Positions 22,807 through 35,000 of a stretch of DNA of 64,000 nucleotides are shown in pieces. Both the position numbers and the translations under genes were made by a program. Numbering within the stretch: the stretch's first letter is position 1; each line of letters opens with the position of its first letter. The notes beneath the pieces were generated by a model, which searched no databases, had not been told where the DNA came from, and saw nothing but the letters and a program-made list of their open reading frames with translations. Origin of the DNA: Prinia subflava (lineage: Eukaryota; Chordata; Aves; Passeriformes; Cisticolidae); contig NW_026960612.1 of the NCBI RefSeq assembly GCF_021018805.1, forward strand, positions 124,001-188,000. The letters run 5' to 3'.

Positions 22807-23543
22807 ATCTTTAAAGTCTTAAAAGCTAGCTACAAAGTCTTTTTAGAGCTGACAACTAACTGTGCAGGCTAGACTGCACTTTTGAACAAAACTAAAATAA
22901 CTGCATCTTTGAATTAGCCACTTAATGCACTGTGACTCTTTTGCAGGCAATCCTCAGCTCTTTGGGGCGTGGTAGGGAGAGAATTTTTACTGAGCTCTTA
23001 GAAGACACTGGCATTATGAACTTAGGGTGCCGTTCTCCTCTCCAGGGGATTAACTTTTGGTGTCACAGCATCTTTTAAAAGCCTCCACTTTTTGTGAAAT
23101 GCAGCCAGATTTGAGGGACAGGTTTAAAGGAAACTTAAAAGAAAAAACCTACTCAGTAACAAAAATAAGTTAAACTGCAGAGTGTAAAAAAAAACCTATT
23201 TTACTTTTTTAATTTTTTCTTCTCCACTAGGGTACTATGGGCTGTTTTTAACTTTTTAATTTCTAGTAAATATTCTGAGGTTAGAGCTTTACAATATTGA
23301 AAGTTTCCAGTGGGCAGATAGCCTGCCTAGCTTGTTTTTGGGGCAGGAGGACAATGAACTCTTGCTTATTCTTGAAGATTTTTCTCTCACTACTCTAGGA
23401 GAACTTAGGAAGACATACACTATAGGATTCATTTCTCTCTAAGGCAAACATCTACTCAATCTGCTAGGCATTGACTTGAGAGATTAGGAACTTTTCAGAA
23501 ACTTTGATGAAAACTTCTTTTTGACAGCAAACAATACTATCAA

Positions 23544-23585
23544 TTCTGTGAGACGAGTCTCATCTTCTGTGAGACGAGTCTCATC
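23544..23585. repeat. 21 bp tandem duplication with near-palindromic unit
   Basis: Two perfect copies (23544-23564 and 23565-23585). Each contains tgagac-ga-gtctca, arms that pair with each other around a 2 bp centre. Confidence 0.9.
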
Positions 23586-24500
23586 GGCAAAAAGCTGGAA
23601 AACTAAGTAACGTTTTGAAAACTATTTCTGTAAGATTCATGATAATTTAGTGTCATTTGATGGTACACAATTTTAAATGCTGTCACTAAACAGGGAAGAA
23701 GATGGTAAAAGAACAAATGAAATGATAAAGATACTTTAAAGTAGTAAGAATCTTGTCATTTATACTATTTCTCTCCTGTATTCTATCACAGGAAAAATCT
23801 GATATTTTCTTATATTTAAAAACAAAACAAAACATTTTCAAAAATCTTTCAATAAACACACAAAAATTTAGGGAAGATAAAAGAGGCAAAAACATATTGT
23901 CTGTCTCATCAGGTACAAAACTTAAATTAGCTAAAATTCTAGTTGATTCACATGTGTTAAAACAACTAACTCAAGTGGTGAGAAGGGACAAGAAGATGAA
24001 GTTAGTTACATTAGATTTGTTACTTCTTGTGATCTCTACGCACTTGGAATACTGCACAGTGGGATGACAAATATCTTTAAAATAACGCTGCATATCTTAA
24101 CTTTAGCTTTTTACATTTGTTAAACAGTCATTGGAATGTCTATTCTCTTTTCAGCTGTGAAGAAACAGAAATAAGTAGGAAGATGTAACAGATGTGACAG
24201 ACTAGACTGTTTTCCACTCATTAAAAGGTTCTTTGGCTAATTTTTCTTGAATTATTTGTGTCTTTTCAGTTCATTATTACTCAGTCTTGTTCAAAATTCA
24301 ACTTGGTTTTACCTGGTTCAGATGTCACAGTTCATTCTCAGGTTCTTACACCGGTCTCTTGATCTTGCTGGCGTTGATTTGTATTTTCAGCCTCAGTTGT
24401 CAGTCATACTGCAGCTTCAGTTGCTTGTAATACCTGAAAAAGCATCTTCCTATTGTGAGGTTAAAGGACTGTTCTTTGCATTTTTGCAATTGTGACGGCA

Positions 24501-24620
24501 TATTTTTTGAACACCATTTTCTCTACTTTATAAGCAACAGTTTCATAATCTAAACATTATCTCATAGGGTGTTACTTTCAGGTTTTAACCGGGGTTGTTT
24601 GGACTCTCAATAGAGCCAAA
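24501..24620 (-). pseudogene. Integrase remnant of the provirus
   Basis: The minus strand at 24552-24572 reads TPYEIMF, the short block after the catalytic core that is conserved in gammaretroviral-type integrases. The surrounding frame has stops. The upstream core was not found, partly because a solo LTR interrupts the sequence just to the right. Confidence 0.6.
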
Positions 24621-24859
24621 GATAGTTTCACTTATAGCATTCTAAAAAAAATCTAATTTCATCTATAATTCCTATTTTTTTCCACTATGTTTTGAAACTT
24701 CTAATTTTTCTCATCAAACATTAGAATGATCACAACTCTTTTGACTTCAATTTTTGCTCTATTAAACGATTGCATTATTTTCTCTTATTTATGAAGTTAT
24801 TCTCCTTTTGTATTTTAGAGATATTTTTAAAACTTCTAAAAACTTTAAAAAATGAGCCC

Positions 24860-25286
24860 TGTTGCGGTTTGGATTTTGGGAGGGTCCCCAGGGAGGGTTC
24901 CCCAGGAGCCCCCTGCGCCCTAGGTTCGTTGGTATTTGCATGCAGGCAGGCAAGGAGACTTCAGACAGCTGGTGAGGTGCTGATGAGATGAGGATTTATT
25001 TGGAGTTCGACCCTGGGAAGGCAGCATGGTCACTGAGGGAGAAGGGGAAGGAAGGGGAGAGAGGGAAGGGGAGAGGAGCAGAGCCTCCAGAGGCCTCCAG
25101 GGCAAAAAGAGCGAGCCCCCTCTGTCTGCACCCTTTACAGGGAGATTCAAAATGGGCACGGATTGATCCTCAGGCCAATGGGGTTACAGATACACGATAC
25201 TGCAGGGGAGGTTACAGATTTGGGGTAAACCATACACCTCAAGGGGTGAGCCAGAGTATACCATTTCAATAAAATGCAATCCCACA
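24860..25286 (-). mobile_element. Solo LTR nested in the provirus, perfect 6 bp target duplication
   Basis: A 427 bp element, TGTTGCGG...CCCACA, flanked by gagccc on both sides (24854-24859 and 25287-25292). A perfect 6 bp duplication is the class II (ERVK-like) signature and, with no mismatch, suggests a fairly recent insertion. Minus orientation is preferred because AATAAA on that strand (about 25006) lies about 150 bp before the inferred 3' end. It includes a purine-rich tract at 25036-25080. Confidence 0.88.
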
Positions 25287-25292
25287 GAGCCC

Positions 25293-25482
25293 TTCATGTA
25301 TTATTCTTTTTCAAAGAATTCTTTTTTTCTTCGAGTATTCCAAAAGTGTGTACTATCTCCAAAAGCATGCACACAATCAGTATATATTTTACACTTTCTT
25401 CTGTCAACAAAGGCACATCCCGACATTCTTTTCCTTGTAAAACTTTTAAACTATCAACATATATTCCTTCTCCTTCTAGGAG
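25293..25482 (-). pseudogene. RNase H remnant of provirus pol
   Basis: One minus-strand frame reads IYTDCVHAFG, matching the RNase H block that contains a catalytic Asp, followed by a basic segment and a stop. It is cut on one side by the 24860-25286 LTR and on the other by the 25483-26264 LTR. Confidence 0.65.
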
Positions 25483-26264
25483 TGTTAGAAATGAGACACT
25501 TGACATGGTCAATATATCAAGCAGCAATTCAATTTAATAATTGATTAATTAGCATGGTAAAGTGTGAGCAAAGACAGCGTGCTGGGTACAGTGGTAGGGG
25601 TTCTCCCTTCCACCTGCACACTGATTGCTGGACTTGCTGGGATTTTATTGGCTATATTCATACATATTCATAAGCTTTTCTCAGCAGTTTCTATTTCCAA
25701 TTTTTAACGTCACTATTCAATACCTAATAATCGTAAATCTATGATGGTGATGTTTGGTTCCTGTTTGATTTCTATACTTTATTGTGATCTATTTTAGATT
25801 TCAATATTCCAGGATGTACATCCAGGATATGTATCCCAGGTGGTGGGGTCCAGCTTCCAGATGTGGGGTCCAGCTTCTTTTTTCCAGGTCTATCAGTCTT
25901 TGATAGTGATGTCCAGTTTCCTTTTTTCAAGAACCATAAATCAGTGAGCTGAAATCTTTCTTCCATATCCAGGATGTTTTTTACCATTTTGTGAGAAAGG
26001 CTTTTTACACTCTAAAACTACAGTTTAAAATTCTTTAATACAAAACAAGCTTCTAAAGTTATAATGCAATGACTCTTATTACAGAATAGCTTGAGATTTA
26101 TAATAGGTAATTGCAAGCAAAGTTTGTTCAAAAAACCTTCTTCCATGCTTTCCTCGGTTGTTTATTAGAACTCATCTTTATAACTGTCCCATGGCTGTGT
26201 TCCACAATTACAATTACACAGATTCATTTTATTTCCCTGACACGAAACACAACTTTGTATTTCA
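25483..26264 (-). mobile_element. LTR family B, copy 1 (nested in the provirus)
   Basis: A 782 bp element beginning TGTTAGAAATGAG and ending TTTGTATTTCA. It is highly similar to 45772-46532 and, inverted, to 54451-55256. Flanks taggag and taaaag (6 bp, two mismatches) may be a decayed target duplication. The polyadenylation signal lies on the minus strand (gggattttattggc). It contains a local duplication of 'ggtggggtccagcttc' that copy 2 lacks. Confidence 0.88.
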
Positions 26265-26516
26265 TAAAAGGTACTTACAATCCTTCTTTTCTTTTTCCAG
26301 GTCTCTGTGCTCATGTGTTTTATGGGGCTAAAGTACCTCGTTTTTTTAAGGGATCCTTTTAACCCTTTCCTTTGCTCTATTGTCTCCTTCTTGTCCTCGG
26401 GGTATTTAACCTGCCACCTCCAATCTCCACCAGGAGAAGCAAAGCGAGGCCACTGAAAATCAGGTGGGGCACCCTCCCACTCCTCCTCTCCCAGGGTCTT
26501 GGAAGTCGAGGTGTTT
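26265..26516 (-). other. Provirus leader region
   Basis: Sequence between the nested LTR and the primer binding site. No gag frame recognised. Confidence 0.6.
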
Positions 26517-26534
26517 TCCCCGTATGGGCCACCA
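26517..26534 (-). other. Primer binding site, tRNA-Ile type
   Basis: The minus strand reads TGGTGGCCCATACGGGGA three bases after the 5' LTR. It complements the 3' end of vertebrate tRNA-Ile with one mismatch. This places the element with isoleucine-primed (ERV-I-like) class I elements. Confidence 0.8.
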
Positions 26535-26537
26535 AAT

Positions 26538-27142
26538 TGTAAAAAGCGAGGTTCACTTAGTAAAATTTAAAAGTTTAATTAAAAAAATACAAATAGACAA
26601 TCAGGAGACAATAAGAACAAGAGTATTCTTTTACAGGCACCTGGGTACCTTGACATGGAATTCACCATGCAGGTACACTTCTTAACAAAAGTCATCCCTT
26701 AAAAACACTAGTGTATTGAATATTCATATATTACATACATGATTCAAACATTCCTTTCAAATTTTAGGTGTTTCTGTTTAATCTCAACTCCCCCCTTCTC
26801 CTTTCCATCTATAAATCTGGCCTTCTCATGGTTCCATACTGTCACCCGGGCTATGCCATAAATCTTTCTTCAGAGCCTTTTTAGAGTTATTGCTGCTATC
26901 TCTTATCCAGCTAGGATACTGTGAAAAAATTCTTTGGTTATCTTTTCTATTTCTTGAGCTAATTACAAAAGCATCTTTACCTAACATAGTTTCTATTTTA
27001 CTATTATGCTATAACCTAAAAGCTACATTTACCATATTACTGAAAGAAACTATATGAATACAGCATAACTTCCCAACATAACACATGGGATATTCATTTT
27101 AATATCTGCCAAAAGCCAATCATATAATATGTATTTATAACA
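26538..27142 (-). repeat. 5' LTR of the provirus
   Basis: A 605 bp LTR, TGTAAAAAGCGAGG...TATTTATAACA, the partner of 20384-21315 and uninterrupted. Confidence 0.9.
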
Positions 27143-30100
27143 TGAGCAATGATGGTTTCTCCAGAGGCACATTTTCAACATACTTTCAATTAGGAAGTAT
27201 TTAAGAAATGCTCCAATCTTTTCACTGAAGTAAAGCTCCAAGCAGAGGAACAAGACCATGGATTTAAACATGAACCCTGTGGTTTACCCTGTCTGCAAAA
27301 CAAAGCCTATAGAAATGCATATTCTCTTGCCCTTAGGCTATATCCAAGAGCAAGGCCCTGCCAGCAGAGCTCTCTTACTTCTACACTTGTGTGAGGAGTG
27401 CCACCCCAAGCTTGCAAAGGCTTGCTGGTAATCCAGCAGCACTGATACTAAAACTGGCACATATCATCTCAGCAGCAAATTAATACTCTGCTATTTAATG
27501 GACACAGTAACATTTCTTTTTCCTGAAAAAGATGCATCTGTCAAGTTCCTGTTACACTCGACTCTGTTTACCTAATGCAGACACAACTAATATTTTTGAG
27601 GCATGTTTTGTCTCTGAGGAGTGACAGTTCCACCCCCATCAACCCATGAGGCACAATGACTGCTCTCCATGCATCACTCTGAGACACTCTGCTTTCCAAC
27701 TATGTTTATGCATTGAGTTCATTTACTGTGACCTGTAAATGATTCCCTAAGTTAGTTTAATTAGGGAAAATATTGTGCTAGGAGAGATTCTTGCAGAACT
27801 AGGGAGATAAGTCAGCTCTGTTTTACTTGCCTAGGCTCTAACCAGCAAAGGGAGTATCTGTCATCAGCACAGAAAGTGCTGGTGATTTAAAGAAACAAAA
27901 AATGCTCCTTTTTGGAGGTAAGAAAAATCTTGCACTGGGGGCAAGAACGTGAGAAGGAAGGAAGAGGTCTGTTAAGGATTTAATGCTGTCCTTTCTGATG
28001 GGAGAACACTGAAGCTGGAAGCTGCTTACTTGACATGGAGGTTGCAGCATGGGGCACTTAAGCCCCAGACAAACACCACTGTTGCTGCAGCAGAGTGGGG
28101 GGCCAGGGGCCCCTGTCCATGCAGGGGGACACAAAGGAGGGCTCCCCAGATGGTAGGCCATGGAGAAGGGAATGACATAGACATACTTCCTACAGCATGC
28201 TGTAAAAACATCTCCAAAGCTTTTCTGTTTAAAAATCTCTTTACTCTTGACTTCAAAAGGTCTTCTTGCAAGTTTGTGAGAACAAAGCACCATTCTTTCT
28301 CCCCCCAAACCATTTTGCCATTAGTTCAGGTGTTTGGAGTACTCACAACCTTGGTACTCAGGTCCTCCATGTCTGAACAGACTCTGATCATCATTCTAAA
28401 AGGCTTGAAGTACTCTGGGATACACACAAGCACATCCTAAAACCCCCTCCATCCCACATCACAAAGAAACACCTCCTGCCATTATAGGAAGGAGTGAGGG
28501 AAGCCTGCTGTTCTACTTCTTTTTAAGAAGGAGTTTAATTCTCAGTGCTAAGACCAGTGCCACCCTCTTGTTTCACAGTCCCAGCAGAAGCAGAACATCA
28601 CTGCTGTAGGCAGCCATCGGAGGGTTTGCTGGGATTTTTCTTTTACAACCCAGCCAGGCCAATCTAGGTTAACCCATTTCTCCCACTACCACATTAAATA
28701 CTTTATCTTCATAGTATTTTACGTAAGGAAAACCATCCCAGGGTAGGTACATTTCCTCATAATGTCATGGCAACACAGCTGTACACTCCTAAATCACAGT
28801 AGAAAAGCCAGCCTGGCGGGAACAGCTTGAGATTGTGGTTCAGCTTCCTTTTAGTTTCCACTGCATTAGCAACTGGAACCTCATTGCATTTTCAGGCATA
28901 ATCATCTTCCTCCTATTTTTCTGCTCCCATTGTGATTATTTGTAAAAATGACAGCATGATTATCTTCTTGTATGTAAGGCTTCATACAGACCACTTTGGT
29001 AAAGAGATTTAACTGGAGGGGATGGCTTAAACTGCAGTCTGCTCTGAAAAGGGCTGGGTAAAGTGGCATCCTGGGGCTCCCAGTCTGCATTTCGATTATT
29101 GTTGTAGGCCAATGTGCCTGATTTGGAAAGGGAGGGTGGCATTTCCCCCCAAACAGATGCAACAGATCTCCTCTGACTGGCCCTTCTCCCCACCTGTGTA
29201 GTCTTGGCTCTGTTAACATTTGTACAGGCACAAAGCTGGTCAGATGGCAGCAATCCAATTCTAATTAATGGGAGCAAATGATTTGCTATAAACAGAGGAA
29301 GGGTTGGCATGGGGGAAGGTGACAGATGTCAAGCAAAGGGAAAACATTTATTAGCTGTTCCGTCCTCCACTGCCACTCCAGTGCATTTGTTTTCCATGAC
29401 AGCCGTTCAGGCCCTGGTTTAAAACATCCAAACTCTAAATATTGGATCTGGTATTTGAACATTTGCAGCATCCACACAGCCTTCCTAAGACAGGATACTG
29501 GGAGGGACTGTATAAGGCAGAATTTTAAAACTTCAGGCATGGTCTTCAGGAATTTAAACACTTATAATCAGTAACCCTGGCAAATCTCCCCTCTGCTTGT
29601 CTCTTCTGTGAACACTCTCCATACCAGAAGCAAGCAAGCATTTTGTCAGAGGGCTGCAGTTTGCAGGCATTTATTCTCCCAGCTCTTAAGATGAAAATGA
29701 TTGCTCATTTGCACAAAAGAATTCCAGTACCTCTGGCGCAAGATGCAACCAAGAGCAGCCTGTTTCGAACTTCACCCAGCTCCTGCAGGAGCCTTAGGTG
29801 AGCTGCAGAAACTCCTCAGCTGAGCTGCTCCAGGGAAGACAGGGACCAAGTCCATGGCACAGTGCACATGCGTCGCAGAGGACACTCTGGGCTACTCTTG
29901 TCCACAATGCCAGGCAAGAAATACTAACACAGAGGAAAGGCACCTGTCCTAAGACAATGCCGCTGTGAGGGGATGCCAGGTGATATCAGCCAAACCAAAG
30001 CAGTAGAGGGAGGAGAAGGGAGTCTGACAGTTCCTGGAGCACTCAAATTACCAGGCACAAATCCCAGCCACATAAAGTGACAAGACAAAAGTGAGCCTCT

Positions 30101-30612
30101 TTCATAGGACTACCAAGACAACATTTAGATTGGCTCTCTTGGTAATTTTCCCAGCAGCAACACACTGGCATTCTACAGAAGGATTTGCACCTCAGGACTC
30201 CTAGCACAGGCAGAACATAGTTTCCAAGTTAAATCAAATTGAAAACCAGATGTGCTTTTGACAAGGAAACCAGGTCAAGTGTAGCCACAAGGTTTCAGAT
30301 CTCCTGCAGCTGTGCCTGTTACATGAAGAAAGCAGTGCTGCCTCCTCCTCCACCACATTCTCTGTTGCTGCACAGCAGCAACTGCTTCCTTGGGAAAGCC
30401 AGGCAAGCAGCTTAGTTACACATTTTCAGACTCCCCCCAGAAAAACACATTTTAAGTGTGAGGGAAAGAAGAAAACTTCACAAAACCTGAAGCGAACAAG
30501 TTTATGTGAATCCAGTAAGTATTTCTATGTGCTCTCTTCATGCATTTACAGTTAGGCACTAAGGAACTATCCAGATACACAGCTAAGTATACATACAACA
30601 GAGTCACAAAGG
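27143..30612. other. Intergenic, no gene recognised
   Basis: About 3.5 kb of single-copy-looking sequence. Overlapping open frames of up to 156 codons at 27838-28440 occur on both strands but have no recognisable domain. No splice-flanked exon seen. Confidence 0.5.
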
Positions 30613-31355
30613 ATGTCTCAGAGTTGTTGTTTCCCTGAGATTCTCCTTGGGGTTGCTGACCCCCAAGGTAATAAGGGTTCCCCCAAGGTTGCTGTTCCCT
30701 GAGGGTTTCCCCTGGGTTGCTGTTCCCAGAGGTAATAAGGTTTTCAGTCTTCTCTTCGCCCTGGGTGTTTCACACCGAAGCCAGAGACGACAAGTTGAGT
30801 CCAGTAGTTCGTGTTATCAAGCTGTTTATTCTTAATTATCTATCAGTTCTTGTCCAGCTTTGCAAGGCGTCCCCAGCAAAGCAAGACACGTGGCTGGACT
30901 GCGGCGGATCAGAGAGCCCCGCACCTTAAGTACGGTATCTTTAACCCAACCACTGTCCGAGACGTATTTTTTATTTACAAAATTTTACCAATACCTATTA
31001 CCTATACTAACATGTCAGTTCTACTCTAAACCAATCTCTAAAACCCAACTCAGCACAAGATGGGGGACGAGAGCAAGAACAAGGAGGACAGGGGCCACTC
31101 CCCAATTCCTCCATCTTGCCTCTTCAGCCCCATATACTAAGAATCCTAATTTCTATATTTATATTCTATAATAAACCATCCACTACTTATTCTAAATTCT
31201 TAGGATTCGTGATTCTTCCTGCATGTGAGTGTTCACTCCCATGGACAGGAATCAGTCAGTGTCCTCCTGGGATCTGTGTGGGTCTAACTGACCCCCCTGT
31301 ACAGATCCCAGACCCCCCTGTACAGTCTTCAAACCCTCCAGGACGGCCAGAGGAA
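30613..31355 (-). mobile_element. ERV LTR-like segment (R/U5 and U3), minus strand
   Basis: Repeats of 'ggttgctgttccc' and 'aggtaataagg' near 30650-30755, then gctgtttattcttaatt (an AATAAA on the minus strand) and a long AC-rich part with 'ttcttaggattcgtgattct'. I recognise this as an interspersed avian ERV-derived sequence, but exact ends were not determined and no target duplication was found. Confidence 0.6.
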
Positions 31356-31359
31356 TATC

Positions 31360-32095
31360 CTGGACTCCAACAAGGATGGGTCAGGCTGGAAGGGACCAGG
31401 GCTCATCTGGTCCAACCTCCCTGCTCAAGCAGGGTCATCCTAGAGCACATGGCACCAGACTGCATCCAGAGGGTTCTTGAATATCTCCAGTGAGGGAGAC
31501 TCCACAGACTCTCTGGGGAATCTGTTCCAGTGCTCAGTCACCTGCAGAATAAAAAAGTTCTTCCTCATGTTCAGGTGGAATTTCCTGTGCATTGGTTTCT
31601 GCCCGTTGCTTCGTGTCCTGTTGCTTGGCATCACTGAACAGAGCCTGGCTCCCTCCCCTTGACACCCTCCCTCCAGATGCTTATAAACACTGAGGTCCCC
31701 TGTCTGTTGTCTCCTCTCGAGGCTGAACAGGCCCAGTTCCCTCAGCCTTTCCTCGTAAGAGATGCTCCAGTCCCCTCATCACCCTTGTGGCCTCTGCTGG
31801 ACCCACTCCAGGAGCTCCATGTCCCTCTTGTGCTGAGGAGCCCAGAGCTGGACACAGCACCCCAGATGTGCCTCACCAGGGCTGAGCAGAGGGGCAGGAT
31901 CACCTCCCTCAACCTGTGGCAATGCTCTTCCTAATGCACCCCAGAATGCCAGTGGCCTTCTTGGCCACAAGGACACACTGCTGGTTTATGGGCAGCTTGT
32001 TGTTCACCAAGACACCCAGGTCCTTCTCCACAGAGCTGCTTCCAGCAGGTCAGCCCCCAGCCTGTGTTGGTACCTGGGATTATTCTTCCCTATGC
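31360..32095 (-). mobile_element. CR1 LINE 3' fragment
   Basis: About 735 bp in antisense. Diagnostic blocks in order: 'gtccaacctccctgctcaag', 'ttcttcctcatgttcaggtg', 'gaggctgaacaggcccagtt', 'ccttcttggccacaaggaca', 'acccaggtccttctccacag'. This is the C-terminal reverse transcriptase region of CR1 with its 3' end to the left. Reading frames are broken. Confidence 0.95.
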
Positions 32096-35000
32096 ATATG
32101 GTCAGGTACAGCTGACATTTAACTAGCTGGGAATATTAGAAGCCATATTCTTCCTCTTTCTAAGAAAGCAGTTTGCTGCCAGTTGATAGTTACAAGTTAC
32201 ATGTGGCTGTTAAGTTACACTGTGAAGATCTTTGTGCAGAGAAAGCCACGGATTGTCACTCTAGGAAAGCCAGTGCTCTCTTTTAGGAGGGTTATGTGTT
32301 ATACTTGTCCTGATAAACAAACCAAAGGTTTGCTGCACATGTGATTCCTGCCTGCTTGCCTCTAAGGCACAGACCAAGCAGTGAGCAGACTGTTTGATCC
32401 ATGGAAGGCCCTGCTGCTAGCAAGTATTGCCAAACAAGTCCTGCAAAAGAGCAAACAAAGTGCTTGCCTGTTCAGTTAACACTGATCAACTACAGTTAAG
32501 AAGAGAGATTATACATTACACAACCTCTTGCCACAGAGGCTGGAAGGATATCTCTCGCCTACCACACACACAAACATCTTCCAAAATGCAGCTGGGTTCC
32601 TGTTAGGAAGCATGGTCACTTTTTAAATGACTGCCAGAAGATATTCAAGCCTTTGGTACAAGGGAAAGAGCATTAGTCCAAGACATGCCTCTCCTCGAGG
32701 AAGGGGATTCCTCCTGCCACTCAAATTATAATAATGCATGTGCTGGGCCAGAGGGAGAGAACTATGCCTATGGGGAAGCATGACTCTGTAGTATGGGAAT
32801 GAAGAGCTTTGCTGCGTGTTCTCATTTCTGTTTATGTTAATATTAAACAGCACATTGAAATACAGTGCTCAGAAACAGCTCTTGACCCTTGCCTTCCTCT
32901 TCACAGGCAAGCACCTTCCCCTATAGGCTCCCTACTTTCCCAGCTACAATTTAAAAGCAGCCAGAACAGAGATGTGATGCTTGTCAGGAGCTTGGTTCCT
33001 CAAGCAATGAGTCTACTTTGATCACAACTTCGGCAAAGAGACTCTTCATTTTGGGGTCAGGTGACATTTCCCTAAGAGCTGTGCTGTGGGACTCCCATTC
33101 TAAGCAGTCCTGGATGGGTATGAAAGGAAAATCTAGCTGGTCATAGATGCCAGGGAGGTTCCTCACCTCCAAGGGTAAGTAGTGACTGAACAGGGAATAG
33201 ACAGACTGCAGTCTGGATTTCAGCATCTAAACCCTGCTTAGAACCTACTTTAGGTATCCAAGCCCTTAAACTCAGTTTCTAGGTCACAGCTCCCTTTCAA
33301 AAGGTTCTGCTCCAAACCACATGGGAATGTTACAGCAATAAACACATTATCAATTTAAGTGTTCGAATACTGTGGTAACATCACCTGATTTTTGCATGCT
33401 TGAACTGGGCCAGCTCAACTGCTTTTTTTTCTGCTTATGTTAATTTTCTTTTTTCCTGCTTTAAACTTCCACTCTTATGATGTAAGTCCTATTAAAACAC
33501 TTGGTTTTTCCTCATCTTTGCTTTAAAAGTATCTCCATTAGAGAACTGTTCCATTGTCAAGCAGTTTATTGAAAAAAAAATAGAAAAAGAAAAAGGGTGA
33601 GTGAGGGAGAATGAATGAAAGAGATGGCTTTCTATAAAATCTTCCAGCTCATCTAGTCCACCTCAAAGCAGGTACAGACAAGAATAGCTACTCAGTGTGC
33701 GTGTAAAATTGCTTTACTAACTGTGGAAGGAAAAGTATTGATTCAGTCTCATAGATACGAGAAGTCAAGATTGCACAGAGTTGCCATTAGTGCTCTTGCT
33801 GCTGTGAAATCTGAAAGGAGTGGAACAGCTACTAGCTCAGAGGCCAACATAAAGGCAATGAAGGAAGCCAAAACTACTTTTCTGAATTTCCTCTCGCTGC
33901 TGCTATAATTGGGCACCCCAAGGTATTTTCTTCTTGTTCACAATGCTGAGCAGTCAAATCCATCACTGCATACATAGTAGGAAGCACAAAACTGAAAGCT
34001 TTTTCGTTGATTTTTCATAATATGATCAATCAAATATTTCACTATGACCCATGAAATCCTATGTGCATCATTAAAAGATGGGAAAGATGCTGAACAGAAA
34101 AAAACCCCAACCCAAAACACTAAAAAACCACAGAAAGAGAGATGCAGATCTACTTACTGCTTTTTCGCCAGTAAAAGTCCATACAAAATGGTTTCCTTTT
34201 CAATTCTAATCACATCAAGTACTGGCAAGGGGAAAAATCCAAACCCCATTGGCCAGAATTAACTTTCAGCTGGAGTTGTGCCACATATTTCAAGAACCAT
34301 GCTTGTAGTTGCCTCAACAGCCAGAGCAGCATAACAGGACTGGCTCTCCGCATTACAGGTACACTGTATTCCCTTGTTTGGAAATAACCGCATGAAACAC
34401 TAAAGAAAGCAGCTCCCCATGCAAACTTTACCAGCTTGCAGTGAACTGCCCCAAATGTCAAGCTGAAAAGTGCACTGGCTGACAGCTCTACAGGCAGAAA
34501 AGCCCCATCCCAACTCATTAGCACTGACCTGGAAGAGCTGATGGGGATTGCAAATGGCCCAGGGGCAAAAGGTGTTTTCTACTCAAATGCATTCTTTGGC
34601 CTATTGGGGTAAGATAATTAGAGGTGAAGACACTGAAATTCTCTTTCTTGAGTGTAAATCTATGCTTGCAGAAAGCAAACACACCCCCCCAATCACTGTT
34701 GCTGAAGGGCCCTTAACTTTAGAGCTAGACTTGATCACTGTGGGTCCCTTCCAACTCAGAGCATTTTGCAAAAGAATGAAGCAAATCTTGAAGTCTACAG
34801 AAAATACGTGGCCAAATACACTACAAACTCCTGGAACCTTAAAAGGTTTCAAGCTGTGCATGCTGAAAACCTTGGAAAGCCGCCTGATTATTGGAATATA
34901 AACAGGTACTTAAACCTCTTTTTAACATCTCACATTAACTAGCCAACACTCGGCCACTTTGAGAAGTATTTGAGTGCAGACTAACTGTGGATCAGACTAC

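Larger units (their letters stand above)
22121..24500 (-). other. Internal provirus sequence, poorly recognisable
   Basis: Probably the integrase-to-env region with a decayed surface subunit. It holds a T-rich (GTTT)n stretch near 22638-22682, a (TA)n run and a 21 bp tandem duplication (separate entries). No intact frame. Confidence 0.5.
20384..27142 (-). mobile_element. Decayed class I ERV provirus (tRNA-Ile type primer site), with three nested LTRs
   Basis: Two LTR copies in the same orientation, 20384-21315 (3' LTR, interrupted) and 26538-27142 (5' LTR), enclose internal sequence. On the minus strand the order is 5' LTR, primer site, leader, RNase H remnant, integrase remnant, env surface and transmembrane remnants, polypurine tract, 3' LTR. 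gag and most of reverse transcriptase appear to be missing: only about 250 bp lies between the primer site and the nested LTR, and the sequence resumes in RNase H. Solo LTRs of three other families sit at 20758-21082, 24860-25286 and 25483-26264. Nothing intact is encoded. No target-site duplication was found at the outer ends. Confidence 0.88.

Noticed and set aside
20384..27142. Target-site duplication for the outer ends of the tRNA-Ile provirus
   Set aside because: Left flank gtggg and right flank tgagc do not match; decay, or rearrangement of one end, leaves no usable duplication.
27838..28440. Overlapping open frames of 136 and 156 codons on opposite strands
   Set aside because: No domain, no repeat or splice support, and composition typical of chance frames in a locally GC-richer patch.
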